Assembly (NCBI RefSeq): GCF_029227915.1
Contig: NC_079889.1
Span: 11,222,001-11,286,000 of the forward strand
From: Hydractinia symbiolongicarpus
Taxonomy: Eukaryota > Cnidaria > Hydrozoa > Anthoathecata > Hydractiniidae
Length of the DNA: 64,000 bases
Direction: 5' to 3'
The notes below the pieces were generated by a model. The model made no database searches, was not told the origin of the DNA, and worked only from the letters and a program-made list of their open reading frames with translations. Shown piece by piece: positions 40,832 to 51,519 of the stretch. The translations under genes and the position numbers were made by a program. Every line of letters begins with the position of its first letter. Positions within the stretch are counted from its first letter, which is position 1.

Positions 40832-41375
40832 TCGCATTTGTACATACTATTCTGCTAATTACATTTGCATCAACATGGCTGTGTTGTTTTACAAGCAAAG
40901 GAGACATCTATAACAAATTAATAGATGGAACAAGCGAAGGACTGGAGATCGCGTGAACGAAAATTTCATGGTTTCATTGCTTTCAAATCAAGTGGACATC
41001 AACAACTGTAATTGTTGATACAAGCAAGATGCAGAAGAAATGTGGGTCAAAAAAAAAAATTCAAAAATACAAAAGCCAAAAAAATTCAATGTTAAAATAA
41101 ACAAAACCATATCGCCAGACTCATTTTTTTCAGTGTGTTTTTTGTTGAAATTTTTGACCTGGAAAAAGTCTTTCCTGCTCGATAGTCCTCCAAATTTAAT
41201 TTCTTTTAAAAAACGAGCCAACTACATACCCCTTAGTGTAATACATTTACATTGGTTAACTATTCTTAAAGAGGGAAGGAAACAGCTAAGAAAAGTCAAT
41301 TCCGGTGCCTTTTGTATTATCTATTCTTGTGTAACTTTGACGACTGTATAACATAAAATTGAACACAAGCTGATA

Positions 41376-41381
41376 AATAAA
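41376..41381 (+). promoter_or_regulatory. Candidate polyadenylation signal for the TBATA-like gene
   Basis: AATAAA about 545 bases after the stop codon; it is the first canonical hexamer I noticed. Motif only. Confidence 0.3.
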
Positions 41382-43299
41382 ACGCACGTGTTATCTCTTT
41401 TATATCTATTACTAAAGTTCCAAAAATATGGCGGCAAAAACAGCCGATACATGAACAAAGTCACGTGATAAAAGGTAAGAACAAAATGGTGGCAAAAGCC
41501 CTTATACTTATATATCTACATAGACACACGATTCCACAAGTCTTGATGAAATAGACATTTATCCCTGCGTTGGCCTACTTACTTGACACACGTAATCCTT
41601 GCGAAGAAATGCTCGTGTATATCAAAGTTTTATTACGAGCTGAAACTTAATAAATAGAATAGAATAGATAGCCTAAACAGTTTACAATTCATCAAATAGG
41701 CTTATTTTTTTGACACACCCAACCCTTGCGAAGAAGGTAAAAGGGTTAATATTTTCCCTTAAGTCACACAGCGTATGCTGTCTGTGAAAATAAATAAATA
41801 TTAGAACGACATTGTTAAGAAACAAATTTTTTTGTTGTACTGGCAAAGAAAAGTAAATAAACGTGACGACTTCAATAAAAGCAACAACTTAAGTAAATTA
41901 AAAACAACAAGGTTTAAGAGTTGATTTAGACTGTTTTGACTACTGGAGAGCATTAGAAGGTGGGGCTTTCGGGGCGCCGCCCTCGACCCGTTGAAAGCTT
42001 CGCAACGCTCTACAAACCCCCATTTGTTCTTTATCACCCTTACGGACGATATAGCCTCTTCTAGGCTATCTTTACACCAGGCGGAAAAATCCCAAATACG
42101 CCCCTGTGCGAATGCAATTCAATTTTTTGCAGAATGAGAAGTTATAGATTGGATGGCAGTGTAAACAGATGAATATTAAATCCTAGACCAGTTTAAAGGT
42201 ACTAGGTATGGAAATTAAATAATGTTTGGTATGAACAATTTTTGTTAAAAGTGAAACGAAACTTTTAATATTACTATCACGTTCTGTATGCTTTGTGTCC
42301 GAAACAGTTTTACGATTTTCCCCAATTTTGGTCTAAATATAACATTGATGACCCGCCAGTGCTTAGCTTTGTCGAAAAAGAACCTTAGCAAGAAGAAATC
42401 AGAAAGAACCAACCAGGAGGAATGCCAAAAGGCACAACAATGCAACCTTCAGAAAAAAGGATTGCAGATCAGATTTACCCTTGAGATTTGCGAGCGCCGA
42501 AACGCCGGGTTGCGCCACATTGAACGTCTAGTGGAGCGCTTAATAAGAGCCGCAAACTGTGTCACACATTTAAGTGGAGCGCATTAGTACGGGTATGCAG
42601 TATGTCATAAATCAATTGAAGCGCGTACAACATTATAGTGATGCGACTGTAACATATATTTTTCAAAAAATAACTTTAATGAAACTTTAGCTGAAATAAA
42701 ACATCCGTTAAAAAAACCGTTGTTACCCCGTTATACCCAAAACAACCGGTGAATATTACTTTATTTTGCGAAATAAGTTTCTGTGTTTCACACAGCGCAG
42801 TGTTTGAGAAAGAGAACCATGTCGCGCATGCGTATAGGCGTAATACCCTTTTTATAATAACTTTATGGCAACTGCAGTTGAATTCAAGACACATGAAACA
42901 GCCTGCCGTTACCCTGTCCAGCTTCAAAAATCACTCACCAATTTTAGTTTGTAGATTAAAGTTTGTTTCGTCACACTAAATTTTGCTAATTTCACTTTTT
43001 AACATAAAACAAATAATAATGAATAAAGACTTTTCAAAGGATAGAAAATAAATTGGTTTGTTTAAGACTTAAACGGGGTGATATATTCTTCTTAACATGT
43101 GAAGAACTACGGAAAATAAAGATTCCTATAGATACAAAGTATTTTGAAAAGAAAAAATTGCAAAGTCGAGGACTCTGTCGTGCGTAATTTACTAAACAAG
43201 CAAAAAATATCACAAAGTTAATAATTATATGCGATTTCCATAATCCCTAGCACGTAAGACACGTATAGAAGCAAAAGTAAAACGTTTTTATGGGGTGGT
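41382..43299. other. Intergenic, no gene seen
   Basis: Contains two related segments (TTGACACACGTAATCCTTGCG at about 41583, TTGACACACCCAACCCTTGCG at about 41710) and a short AGAATAGAATAG run near 41655. Open frames at 41040-41351 and 42288-42587 have no recognisable protein character. Confidence 0.3.
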
Positions 43300-43303
43300 G
43301 GAG

Positions 43304-43965
43304 GCGTACAGAGAGGGCGTTGAATGATCTAATTTAATACTTGCATACAGAGAGGGCGTTGAATGATCTAATTCAACACTTGCTCACAGAAAGGGCATTG
43401 AATGATCCCATTCAACATTTGCAAACAGAGAGGGCATTAAATGATTTCTTTCAACACTTGCATACAGAAAGGGCGTTGAATTATCTCATTCAATATTTGC
43501 AAACAGAGAGGGCGTTGAATGATCTAATTCAACACTTGCTCACAGAAAAGGCATTGAATGATCTCTTTCAACACTTGCATGCAGAAAGGGCGTTGAATTA
43601 TCTCATTTAACACATGCTCACAGAAAGGGCGTTGAATGATCTCATTTAATATTTGCTTACAGAAAGGGCGTTGAATGATCTCATTCAATACTTGCATACA
43701 GAAAGGGCGTTGAATGATGTCATTTAACACATGCTCACAGAAATTGCGTTGAATGATCTAATTCAACACTTGCTCACAGAAAGGGCATTGAATTATCTCA
43801 TTCAATATTTGCAAACAGAGAGGGCGTTGAATGATCTAATTCAACACTTGCTCACAGAAAGGGCATTGAATGATCTCTTTCAACACTTGCATACAGAGAG
43901 GGCGTTGAATGATCTCATTTAACACATGCTCACAAAAAGGGCATTGAATTCAACATTTGCTTACA
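43304..43965. repeat. 39-bp minisatellite, about 17 copies, each with an internal dyad
   Basis: Units of 39 bp such as GAGAGGGCGTTGAATGATCT + AATTCAACACTTGCATACA are tandem from about 43304. Each carries the dyad GTTGAAT-GATCTA-ATTCAAC. Units fall into classes by their linker (CATACAGA, CTCACAGA, AAACAGAG, TTACAGA), and some class orders recur, hinting at a higher-order repeat. The period equals 13 codons, so both strands have long frames (TERALNDLIQHLL on +). Nothing around it suggests a gene. Confidence 0.9.
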
Positions 43966-44513
43966 GAAAAGGATGTTCAAATTGTGTCCAGCTACCACCG
44001 CCTTTGTTATGGAAACCACAGTATCCAGTTGGGCTACAATCGCCCTTCTAAACACACGAAATCAAGAGGCGCATATACCAAAAATATTCTCCACAACACT
44101 TCTGGCTCCAGAAATGCGATAATTTACAATTTGCTCTTTTAATGCCTTTCCGAAATCAGCCTTACTAAGTAGTTTCATGGGAGTATGCGTTGCGACGGTT
44201 AATAGATTATTGTTCATGGGGATGCCCAATGCTCTTGCAGGGAGAAGCGTTTTTTATATTTAAAGTAAAACGAGCCACTTCTTGCAGGTGCCTGCATTAC
44301 AACATGTTTTCCCGTCAGTCGTACTACACAGTTTGGGAAATTCCACCTATTTTCAAACTTTAACGCCATTGTCCTCTACTCGTCTTTATCATTTGACATT
44401 TCAAATAGCTCGCACCATACCTCCATGCTTGCACTTAGAAAGCTCTTCCCAAATAACTTCTCTTGTTTTTTTATTATTCTGCATACTGATGTTTTGCTAA
44501 TTCTGTAGCTGGC
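43966..44513. other. Spacer between minisatellite and GAA tract, no gene seen
   Basis: Unique-looking sequence with spurious short frames only. Confidence 0.3.
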
Positions 44514-44767
44514 AAGAAGAAGAAGAAGAAGAAGAAGAAGAAGAAGAAGAAGAAGAAGAAGAAGAAGAAGAAGAAGAAGAAGAAGAAGAAGAAGAAGAAG
44601 AAGAAGAAGAAGAAGAAGAAGAAGAAGAAGAAGAAGAAGAAGAAGAAGAAGAAGAAGAAGAAGAAGAAGAAGAAGAAGAAGAAGAAGAAGAAGAAGAAGA
44701 AGAAGAAGAAGAAGAAGAAGAAGAAGAAGAAGAAGAAGAAGAAGAAGAAGAAGAAGAAGAAGAAGAA
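44514..44767. repeat. Pure (GAA)n/(TTC)n triplet tract, about 85 units
   Basis: 254 bp of uninterrupted AAG/GAA triplets with no visible imperfection. It is purine-only on one strand, so it can form triplex (H-DNA). It reads as poly-Ser on the - strand from phase alone. Confidence 0.98.
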
Positions 44768-45215
44768 CTATATCGCATATGACAGCAATCGTTTATATGT
44801 ATATTTCACACAAAAAAAACACCAGAAAAAATATCAACAATGGAAACAAAAGGCACCGCAGGAAATGACACATATGGACATGCAGATTCATCAAGCTTTA
44901 TTTTGTATGTTAATTGGCACTATCTTGTAATATAATCTTTTGCTGACGTCATCATCTTATTTTCTCTGTAAATAACTCGTTATAAAACCATCTCAAATTT
45001 CACCAACTAGCGGACATAAATAAAATTGAAATTTGTTTACAAAAAAATGTTTTTTAGTACGCTGTGCATCATTTGACAAAGACGTAATTGTCAAACATGT
45101 GAGAACAAAAGTTTTGCTTCTTGATTAGTTGCCAAATTTAATAAAGAATCTTCAGGATCCTATTGCCCAAAACAAAAACGTCTATTTGCTCACGTAATTG
45201 GCAGTGATCTAGCAT
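44768..45215. other. Intergenic, no gene seen
   Basis: AT-rich with no motif that I can support. Confidence 0.3.
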
Positions 45216-45224
45216 GCATAACTT

Positions 45225-45337
45225 CAACCTCGAACCCAGGGCCTGTAGCGTTTTTTTAAGTTGAAAATTTGCGTTTTTTGAGATAAAGATGAAAATCTTC
45301 ATATCAAAAAACGCTACAGGCTCTGGGTTTGAAGTTG
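45225..45337. mobile_element. 113-bp MITE with CAACCTCG...CAAACCC inverted arms and 9-bp target duplication
   Basis: CAACCTCGAACCCAGGGCCT from 45225 pairs with the arm finishing TGGGTTTGAAGTTG at 45337; arms also share CTGTAGCGTTTTTT. Outer flanks GCATAACTT (45216-45224) and GTATAACTT (45338-45346) differ at one base, a 9-bp duplication that points to Mutator- or hAT-like mobilisation. Single termini of the same family appear near 21.03, 21.39, 33.53, 38.27, 38.96, 48.97 and 49.67 kb. Confidence 0.75.
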
Positions 45338-45346
45338 GTATAACTT

Positions 45347-47559
45347 AATCATTCTGTATTTACATCTAAGTTTCATTGATAAAATAAATTAGCAGCCCAA
45401 ACGTTAAGATTGTTTATTTTTATTCGTGTCTATTCAACGATTGAAGATTTTAAGTCAATAATTGGCTATTTTGGTATAACACGCCCTTTTTCAAGGTGCT
45501 TGTGACCAGACATTAAATATCTTTATACATTTAATATGCATATTTTTTACTGATTTTAGAATGAATGTTTGTATATTTTTGCAGGATGATTACTTCCTGC
45601 ACCCTGTTAACGTTGCAAGCTTTTTCTTACTAAAACAAAAACACAAATTTGTACAAACTGAAGGTATAATCGGTAAAACTGACATCATAGCTCACACCGA
45701 ATGTTACATGTGACGTCACAATCATTTTTATTTTTGGAGTAGCAACTGATTGACAGCTCAACATAAAAACAACACTTCAATGCAAAGTCTTACACCTCTT
45801 CAGTAGCTTTCCAAAATAGACTTTATTTACATATTTTAGGGGAACTCGTCCCCAGGTCTTTTATCTGTTTGGAGCAGGTCCGTAGGAAGCATAATCCTTT
45901 TTTTACTTTTTTGTATGCTTTTTCTTATTTAGGGAGTCGAAGGTAACAATATTTGGTCTACCTGAGGGCTTTGTTGATTTTGAAGAAAATTAAAACATGG
46001 ATATTTACGCTGTACCCTTGAATTATGTCAGACTCGCCCTGTTATTAGTAATAATTACGGAAAAATATATATTTTTCAAAATTACGGGGAGGAAGGATTC
46101 TTCTCCCATTCCACGGTTGCTACAGGTCAGCAATTTGCTACAACCAAATAAGATGGGCGTGGAAATGATATTATTCACGAAAAATGAAACAACGAAGATT
46201 TGACATCATAGAAAAATTTCAATGTCTTTATAAAATTAGCTGTTGTCTGTCTGTTGGCCAAAACTGGGTCATATTAAACACGCACAAAATCTTTAAGCCA
46301 AAAAATAACACATGCGATATATTTTTGTAGACTTTGCGAATTGTCGTGGATATTCCCTTCTTATTCTTCGCAAGACCATTAAAAAGAAAGACATGGGTAC
46401 CAGGTTGCTTATAGAGCGCTGTACTGCTGCACCAACATGCTCTAACTCTCAGAAATATGTTTAACAGCCAGATAACTGATTGCCAAGAAATACATTCTTA
46501 TAAACAACCCCGTAGTTTTTCTTGCGCAAGAAATGATATGTCATTTGTTATTGTGAATTTTGTATCGTGTAACGGAAAAATAAACTTTTCGTTTGAAATT
46601 ATAAATTGTCCATCCGCAATAAGTTCTCGATCGCAACTCAACTCTTTCAATTAGGCAGCGGTAAAGTGTTGGCCAATTCTCAAAATTGACAAGAATAAAC
46701 AGTAGTCCTGAAGACAGCAGGTTTCGCAGCCAACGCAATAATAAAAAGTTTGCAGAATGAAAAGGAAAAAGAAGCATAACAGACCAGTGAGCCACGGTAT
46801 TTTGCTTGACGACTTTCCTGAATAAGTGAAAACTACATTAAAAATTTATATAACGAACACCTTTCTACGACAGACAAGGCTGGTAATAATACGGTAAAAC
46901 TCTCATAATAAAATGTTCATATAGCGGGCGCTTTTCCTTATAGCAGACATCGTTTCAAGGTCTCAACTTTCCCTCTAAAACTGACCTCTCTGTAGCGAAC
47001 ACGCCCACCAACGCCCACCAATGGGTCATATAAAGCAACTCTTGCAAGAAGTTTGTGTATATTTCAACTAACACAATTTCTCAGATGTGCAAATGGTCTT
47101 GTGAGTTTCAGATTTTAGACGCATAACCTGTGTAGGTAAGCTAATTTTTTGTTTTTACCCAAGTTTGCGAGTAAGAGGGTATAAAAAGATGAAAGAATTA
47201 GCGTGTGCACACAGCGTGTCACAAGCATACGTACACAAAACACAAGCTAAAGTTGATAGCAGTCTCTGTTGATATGCACACAATGGCGCCCCATAACCTA
47301 AATTGCAAACAATCACGTCACGTAAACCGTGTTGACAAATAAATAAAATATTGAAACTGGAGATTAGGTGGAAAAATCTTGAAAACGCTCCAAAAGAAAA
47401 CACAACATCGATTTGACGAATGTCCGTTGGAACTTGTTAAGAAGATTGTTTAAAACTGCATCAGTTTGCAGAAGAAACATGCGCTAAAAAAAATTAAAGT
47501 TACAAAATAACCATTAGTTAGAAATTAAACAAAGCTTGATTTTCCCATGAAATCAAAAC
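45347..47559. other. Intergenic, no gene seen
   Basis: Short open frames at 45997-46203, 46457-46654 and on the - strand at 46541-46795 and 47155-47403 lack family resemblance or splice context. No RNA gene recognised. Confidence 0.3.
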
Positions 47560-47674
47560 ATGATGGATTATGGTCTAGAACAGTATTCACCGTGGTCCCC
47601 TCCACCTGATCCGTATCGGAATAATCATTTTATATTTCCAGCAGCGTACGGAGAACCCGTTTATGAAAGATATT
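47560..47674 (+). CDS. Orphan first-exon candidate (Pro/Tyr-rich), donor in phase with Bicaudal-C exon 2
   Basis: From ATG 47560 (a second ATG follows directly) the frame reads 38 codons, including LEQYSPWSPPPDPYRNN and IFPAAYGEPVYERY. It ends at a strong donor, T|GTAAGT at 47674/47675, in phase 1. Bicaudal-C exon 2 (52567) accepts phase 1, so splicing from here would be in frame and replace the usual N-terminus. No other downstream exon was found between 47.7 and 51.5 kb. Composition (P, Y, G, few hydrophobics) looks like real disordered protein rather than chance AT-rich frame. It could equally start an unrelated gene. Confidence 0.4.
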
Positions 47675-50600
47675 GTAAGTAACTTCTTATTTTGTTCTGT
47701 TTGTTTGGAAAACAAGACTTTTAATTTGTTTAAAAAGATTTGAGATAACACGAGCAAAAAAATTATAAAAAAACAACAATAATGGCGGGAAAGAAGTGAG
47801 AAATTAAAACAGACAAACAAAAACATTAATATAAAACTGTCAAATATCTTTGTAAAGAAAGAGATATTAAAAATCTTTCGTCTCACTGTCACGACATGGG
47901 AAGTTTGTTATGAAGTTTTGTTGGTGACAGTCTACACAAAAGCAAGTTTTCAGTAGAATAATTTCATCGCAAACTGTAAGTGCAATTTGTCCTCCATGTT
48001 GAAATAATGTCGAATTTGCTTTTTAAATATGTAGAAGATGTAACCAATTTCCACCAATCGATTGGCATTCTTGATCCCAAAGCTCTTTGAGGTAAACCTT
48101 GCTTTCGAGATTTTATCTCAAAGAGCTCTGGGGACGAGAATGGCAATCGATAAATCAGAATATTTTTTTCGTTTCAACTGCATTTTTGGTATAGAGGTTG
48201 AATCAAGATAATTTTCTGCTTCTAACTGTTTTATGTTTTTAATTTGTTAAACCGGTGATATTTTCCCGAATTTTAATTGGGTTTTGTTTTCTCCGTCGTT
48301 AAGTCAGTAAAATATTGCGCTTTTGCTTTATGACCCTCGACCCTGTTCTTCATGCTATTGTCACGATAAGATAGTAAAAAATAGGTGTATTTCATGGAAT
48401 GACGTAAATGCAACAATTGTAAAAAATATTCTCCTAACTTAAACAATATCAAAAAGTAAACAGCTTTGGCGATACTTTAAAAACGAAGCAGCGTTACGCG
48501 GATGTTTCAAAAATATTATTAGCGTTATAAGTAGCTTCTTGTTAAAATTTTAAAACAAATTACGTACTGAAAATGTATTAAAAATATATCAGTTTTTAAA
48601 AAGTAGCATGCTTTAAAGGATATGAAAAAAACAACATAACAACGAGTGCAACGCGATTGTTTCGAGAGGAAATCAGGGTTCTGTTTTTGATAGATAGCTT
48701 CGCGCGAATTTTTAAAAAGCGTAACGCCCTTTGCGCGCTAATGTTTAATGTTTAGCAGATAATCACGAGTAGAATCATGTACTGACGAGTTTCAATTCAG
48801 GGAGAAGCTTTTATTTAAATTATCCTACAAAACTAAAGAATGTAAATCGTGGAGATTTTTATATCATATGCTTCATCATACTTTTACTGCTTTCCTACGT
48901 AATGTACTCGTCACCGGAACTCGCTCTTGAGCTACTAAACGAGCCCGACAAATGATTTTGAACGTTTACCAAACCTCGTCTCAAGGCTGTACTGAATTGT
49001 TAGAGCGAGATACAAAATAGCAGCTTTGGGAACGAAATAGAATTTTTCCGTTCCTAAAGAAAAGTAGTAACGTTTTAGAGTTGACAATTTTGAGGTATTT
49101 CGACGATTTAGTGGGAAAATGTTTCCTTACACTAGATGGGGGTGGGTGGTTGTAATCTTAGCATCCCAACGGTTTATTGTGGCATTTTTGCTATAATACA
49201 TTTACGAGAATATGTGAAAGTTTTATTCCTGTTATTAAAACCATGCTTAATCAAACGCGAGATGTTTTTGTCAGAGTTGACCGGAAATTTTTTAGATATT
49301 TAGAGACATCATTTTTATTTGACAAAACAAGGACAAATTAGGCAAATGTGAATTGAAGAATGACAAAATAATAATCAGTTGGGATCAAAAACAAATCGGA
49401 ACTTAAGAGTTCATCATCCAATCAAAAATCAGAAATCACCATTGATTGTTCCAGTCTATTCCACTTCCGCTTTCGTTAATTTTCAGATATCAACTCACTT
49501 TTGATATTTTTGCTAGCAACTGTGTCGAGTGTCATACTGATGCGTTTGTTTTTTCTGACTTCTTTGATGGTGGTAATATTACGACACGCATTAAAGACTA
49601 GACCCCCTCCCTCCCTCGTTTCGTAGAATTTTTCGAAGTTTTTATAAAAGAAAGAATTCTTAAAAACGAGGTTGGCTTAATACTATAGTGTCTTGATGAG
49701 AAAAAGTTTGTTAAGCTTTTAAACACCCGCGAAGGTGAAAAGACTCAATCCTCTACTTAATTCATCTTTTATAATCGAATCACGCTAACCTTTTAAAGTA
49801 CATTCGAAGTTGAAAAAGCGTGCTATATGTAACAAATAAATGAAATATTAGATTTTAAAATGCTTCACGAATTTTATGTATCAAATTAAAGTGTTGCGTG
49901 TTGTTATAAACACATCTCGCACAACGTACATTTTAAAACGGCAAACCATTGTGAACGAACGAAGGTACACCATTTTTTATTTCAGTTTTAAAAAGGTTAT
50001 AGCTTTAGCCCTGGGCAACTGGGTTGCTTACGTATGTATTCAAAAGATAAACAAAAAAAGGTAATCGTTTTTGTAGAACAACAACGGGGACGAGTCTGCT
50101 GAATTTTGTGTGTGTCCATGTGTTATACGTGCCTGCGTATTCACGTACCTCAGTACTCGGAGTGATTCCCGAATAATTATTTCCGAACTACTCATGAAAA
50201 TTTGAGCAAATGTTTCAAATAGTGTGCATGATTTCTTTAGAAGGAACTTATAACGTTGTATAGTTTATTAATCGCTCGATTTTTTTGAGGAAGAGGAGGA
50301 TGAAGTTTATAATGGTGAAACCTTAGCGTTTTAAAGATCTCACAACAGAATAGAAATTCAATAGAATTATAGTAAATTGATGAGATCGCAAACGGATAAT
50401 AAATAACTGTTATATTGTCAGATTTCCCGGCGTCACCATCTAAAGGGAGATTTTCACTAAGCGAATTGAACGGCGAATTCGACGGCGAATTGTATCTGAG
50501 CATGCGCAGTGCGATGCAAAATCAAAACAAACAAAACTGCGCATGCTCAGATACAATTCGCCGACGAATTCGCCGCTCGATTCGCTTCGTGAAAATCCCC

Positions 50601-51519
50601 CTTAATATTGGGTCAATGTCGTAAACGGGATCGATTGATAGCAACTTTGTTGAACCGAGCTTAATGTTATCCTGGCTGGCTTTTTTTAAAGCATTTTTTA
50701 CACACGGAAAAAAACATACAACTTTGGTCTGAGGGATATGGAATTTTTGGACGACATAAAAACATTAAACGGATTTAAAGAAGTCATCACGAAAAATCCT
50801 TTTGCATTTTGTTGGGTTTTAATATTTCGATAAACTTTCTTGAAAAAAAGAGCAAAAGACGCGAAAAAGCTTCTGCCCGTGAAAGTTCTCTTAAAGTAGA
50901 AGTGACCGACCCGGACAATTACGGTTGTTCGGCGCAAAAGAAAAATTTTTGAGTCGGATGTGGTACTGATTTCGTTGAGAATAATGGATCACCAAGATCA
51001 ATACTTTTATCTTTCATAACTAGTAGCTTGTTGGAAACGACAAAGTTTGAAAGATTCAAAGATGTCCAGTTTTGATTGCATTTTTCTGCAATTCAAATAG
51101 CATAAAAAATTGAATATAGATTTAAAACCAATCGTTTCCTACCGGAAGCTATCAAGTTGACAAGATCTTTAAATTTTGAAGAAAACGAGTATGAATGACG
51201 TTGCAATATGTGCCAATCATTAATTAGCAAAATGTCAACAAACCCAGTCCATGTAATGGACCGTAATTAATCGGGGAGTACTTAAGTACATACCTACGGG
51301 TCAACCAAGTCATCATTTTAGTATTTTTTTAAAAAAATACTAAATAACAAGGTAAAAATACTCATAAATATAAAAGTATAAACTCATGGTTTATTAAAAT
51401 GTAACTTATACATTATTTAAGAAACAAAGTCATTCAAGAAGAATATAAAATTTCTATTGTAAACCCCCGGTATGAAAAGAAAAACATAGGATTCGAAAAC
51501 AGACCAAAGAAAACTCAAT
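47675..51519. other. Intergenic or alternative first intron upstream of Bicaudal-C
   Basis: No further coding exon recognised. Holds copies of the CAACCTCGT-type MITE terminus (about 48968, 49666), a degenerate GGGGACGAG copy near 50089 and a foldback MITE at 50444-50602. The proximal promoter of Bicaudal-C should lie just before 51520; no clear element is visible. Confidence 0.35.
50444..50602. mobile_element. 159-bp foldback MITE with ~68-bp arms and TAA target duplication
   Basis: The arm AGGGAGATTTTCACTAAGCG... from 50444 pairs over about 68 bp with the arm ending ...CGTGAAAATCCCCCT at 50602. A loop of about 20 nt separates them. TAA lies on both sides (50441-50443, 50603-50605). A 3-bp TWA-type duplication fits PIF/Harbinger. 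The arms contain GAGCATGCGCAGT, an NRF1-like site. Confidence 0.75.

Noticed and set aside
42288-42587. 99-codon open frame of mixed composition
   Set aside because: No recognisable domain, no splice context, and an overlapping antisense frame of similar length.
43524-43730. Antisense frame LNEIIQRPFC repeats
   Set aside because: Follows from the 39-bp period being a multiple of three; no independent coding evidence.
44497-44778. Poly-serine protein on the - strand
   Set aside because: It is only the GAA triplet tract read in one frame, with no start context or neighbouring exons.
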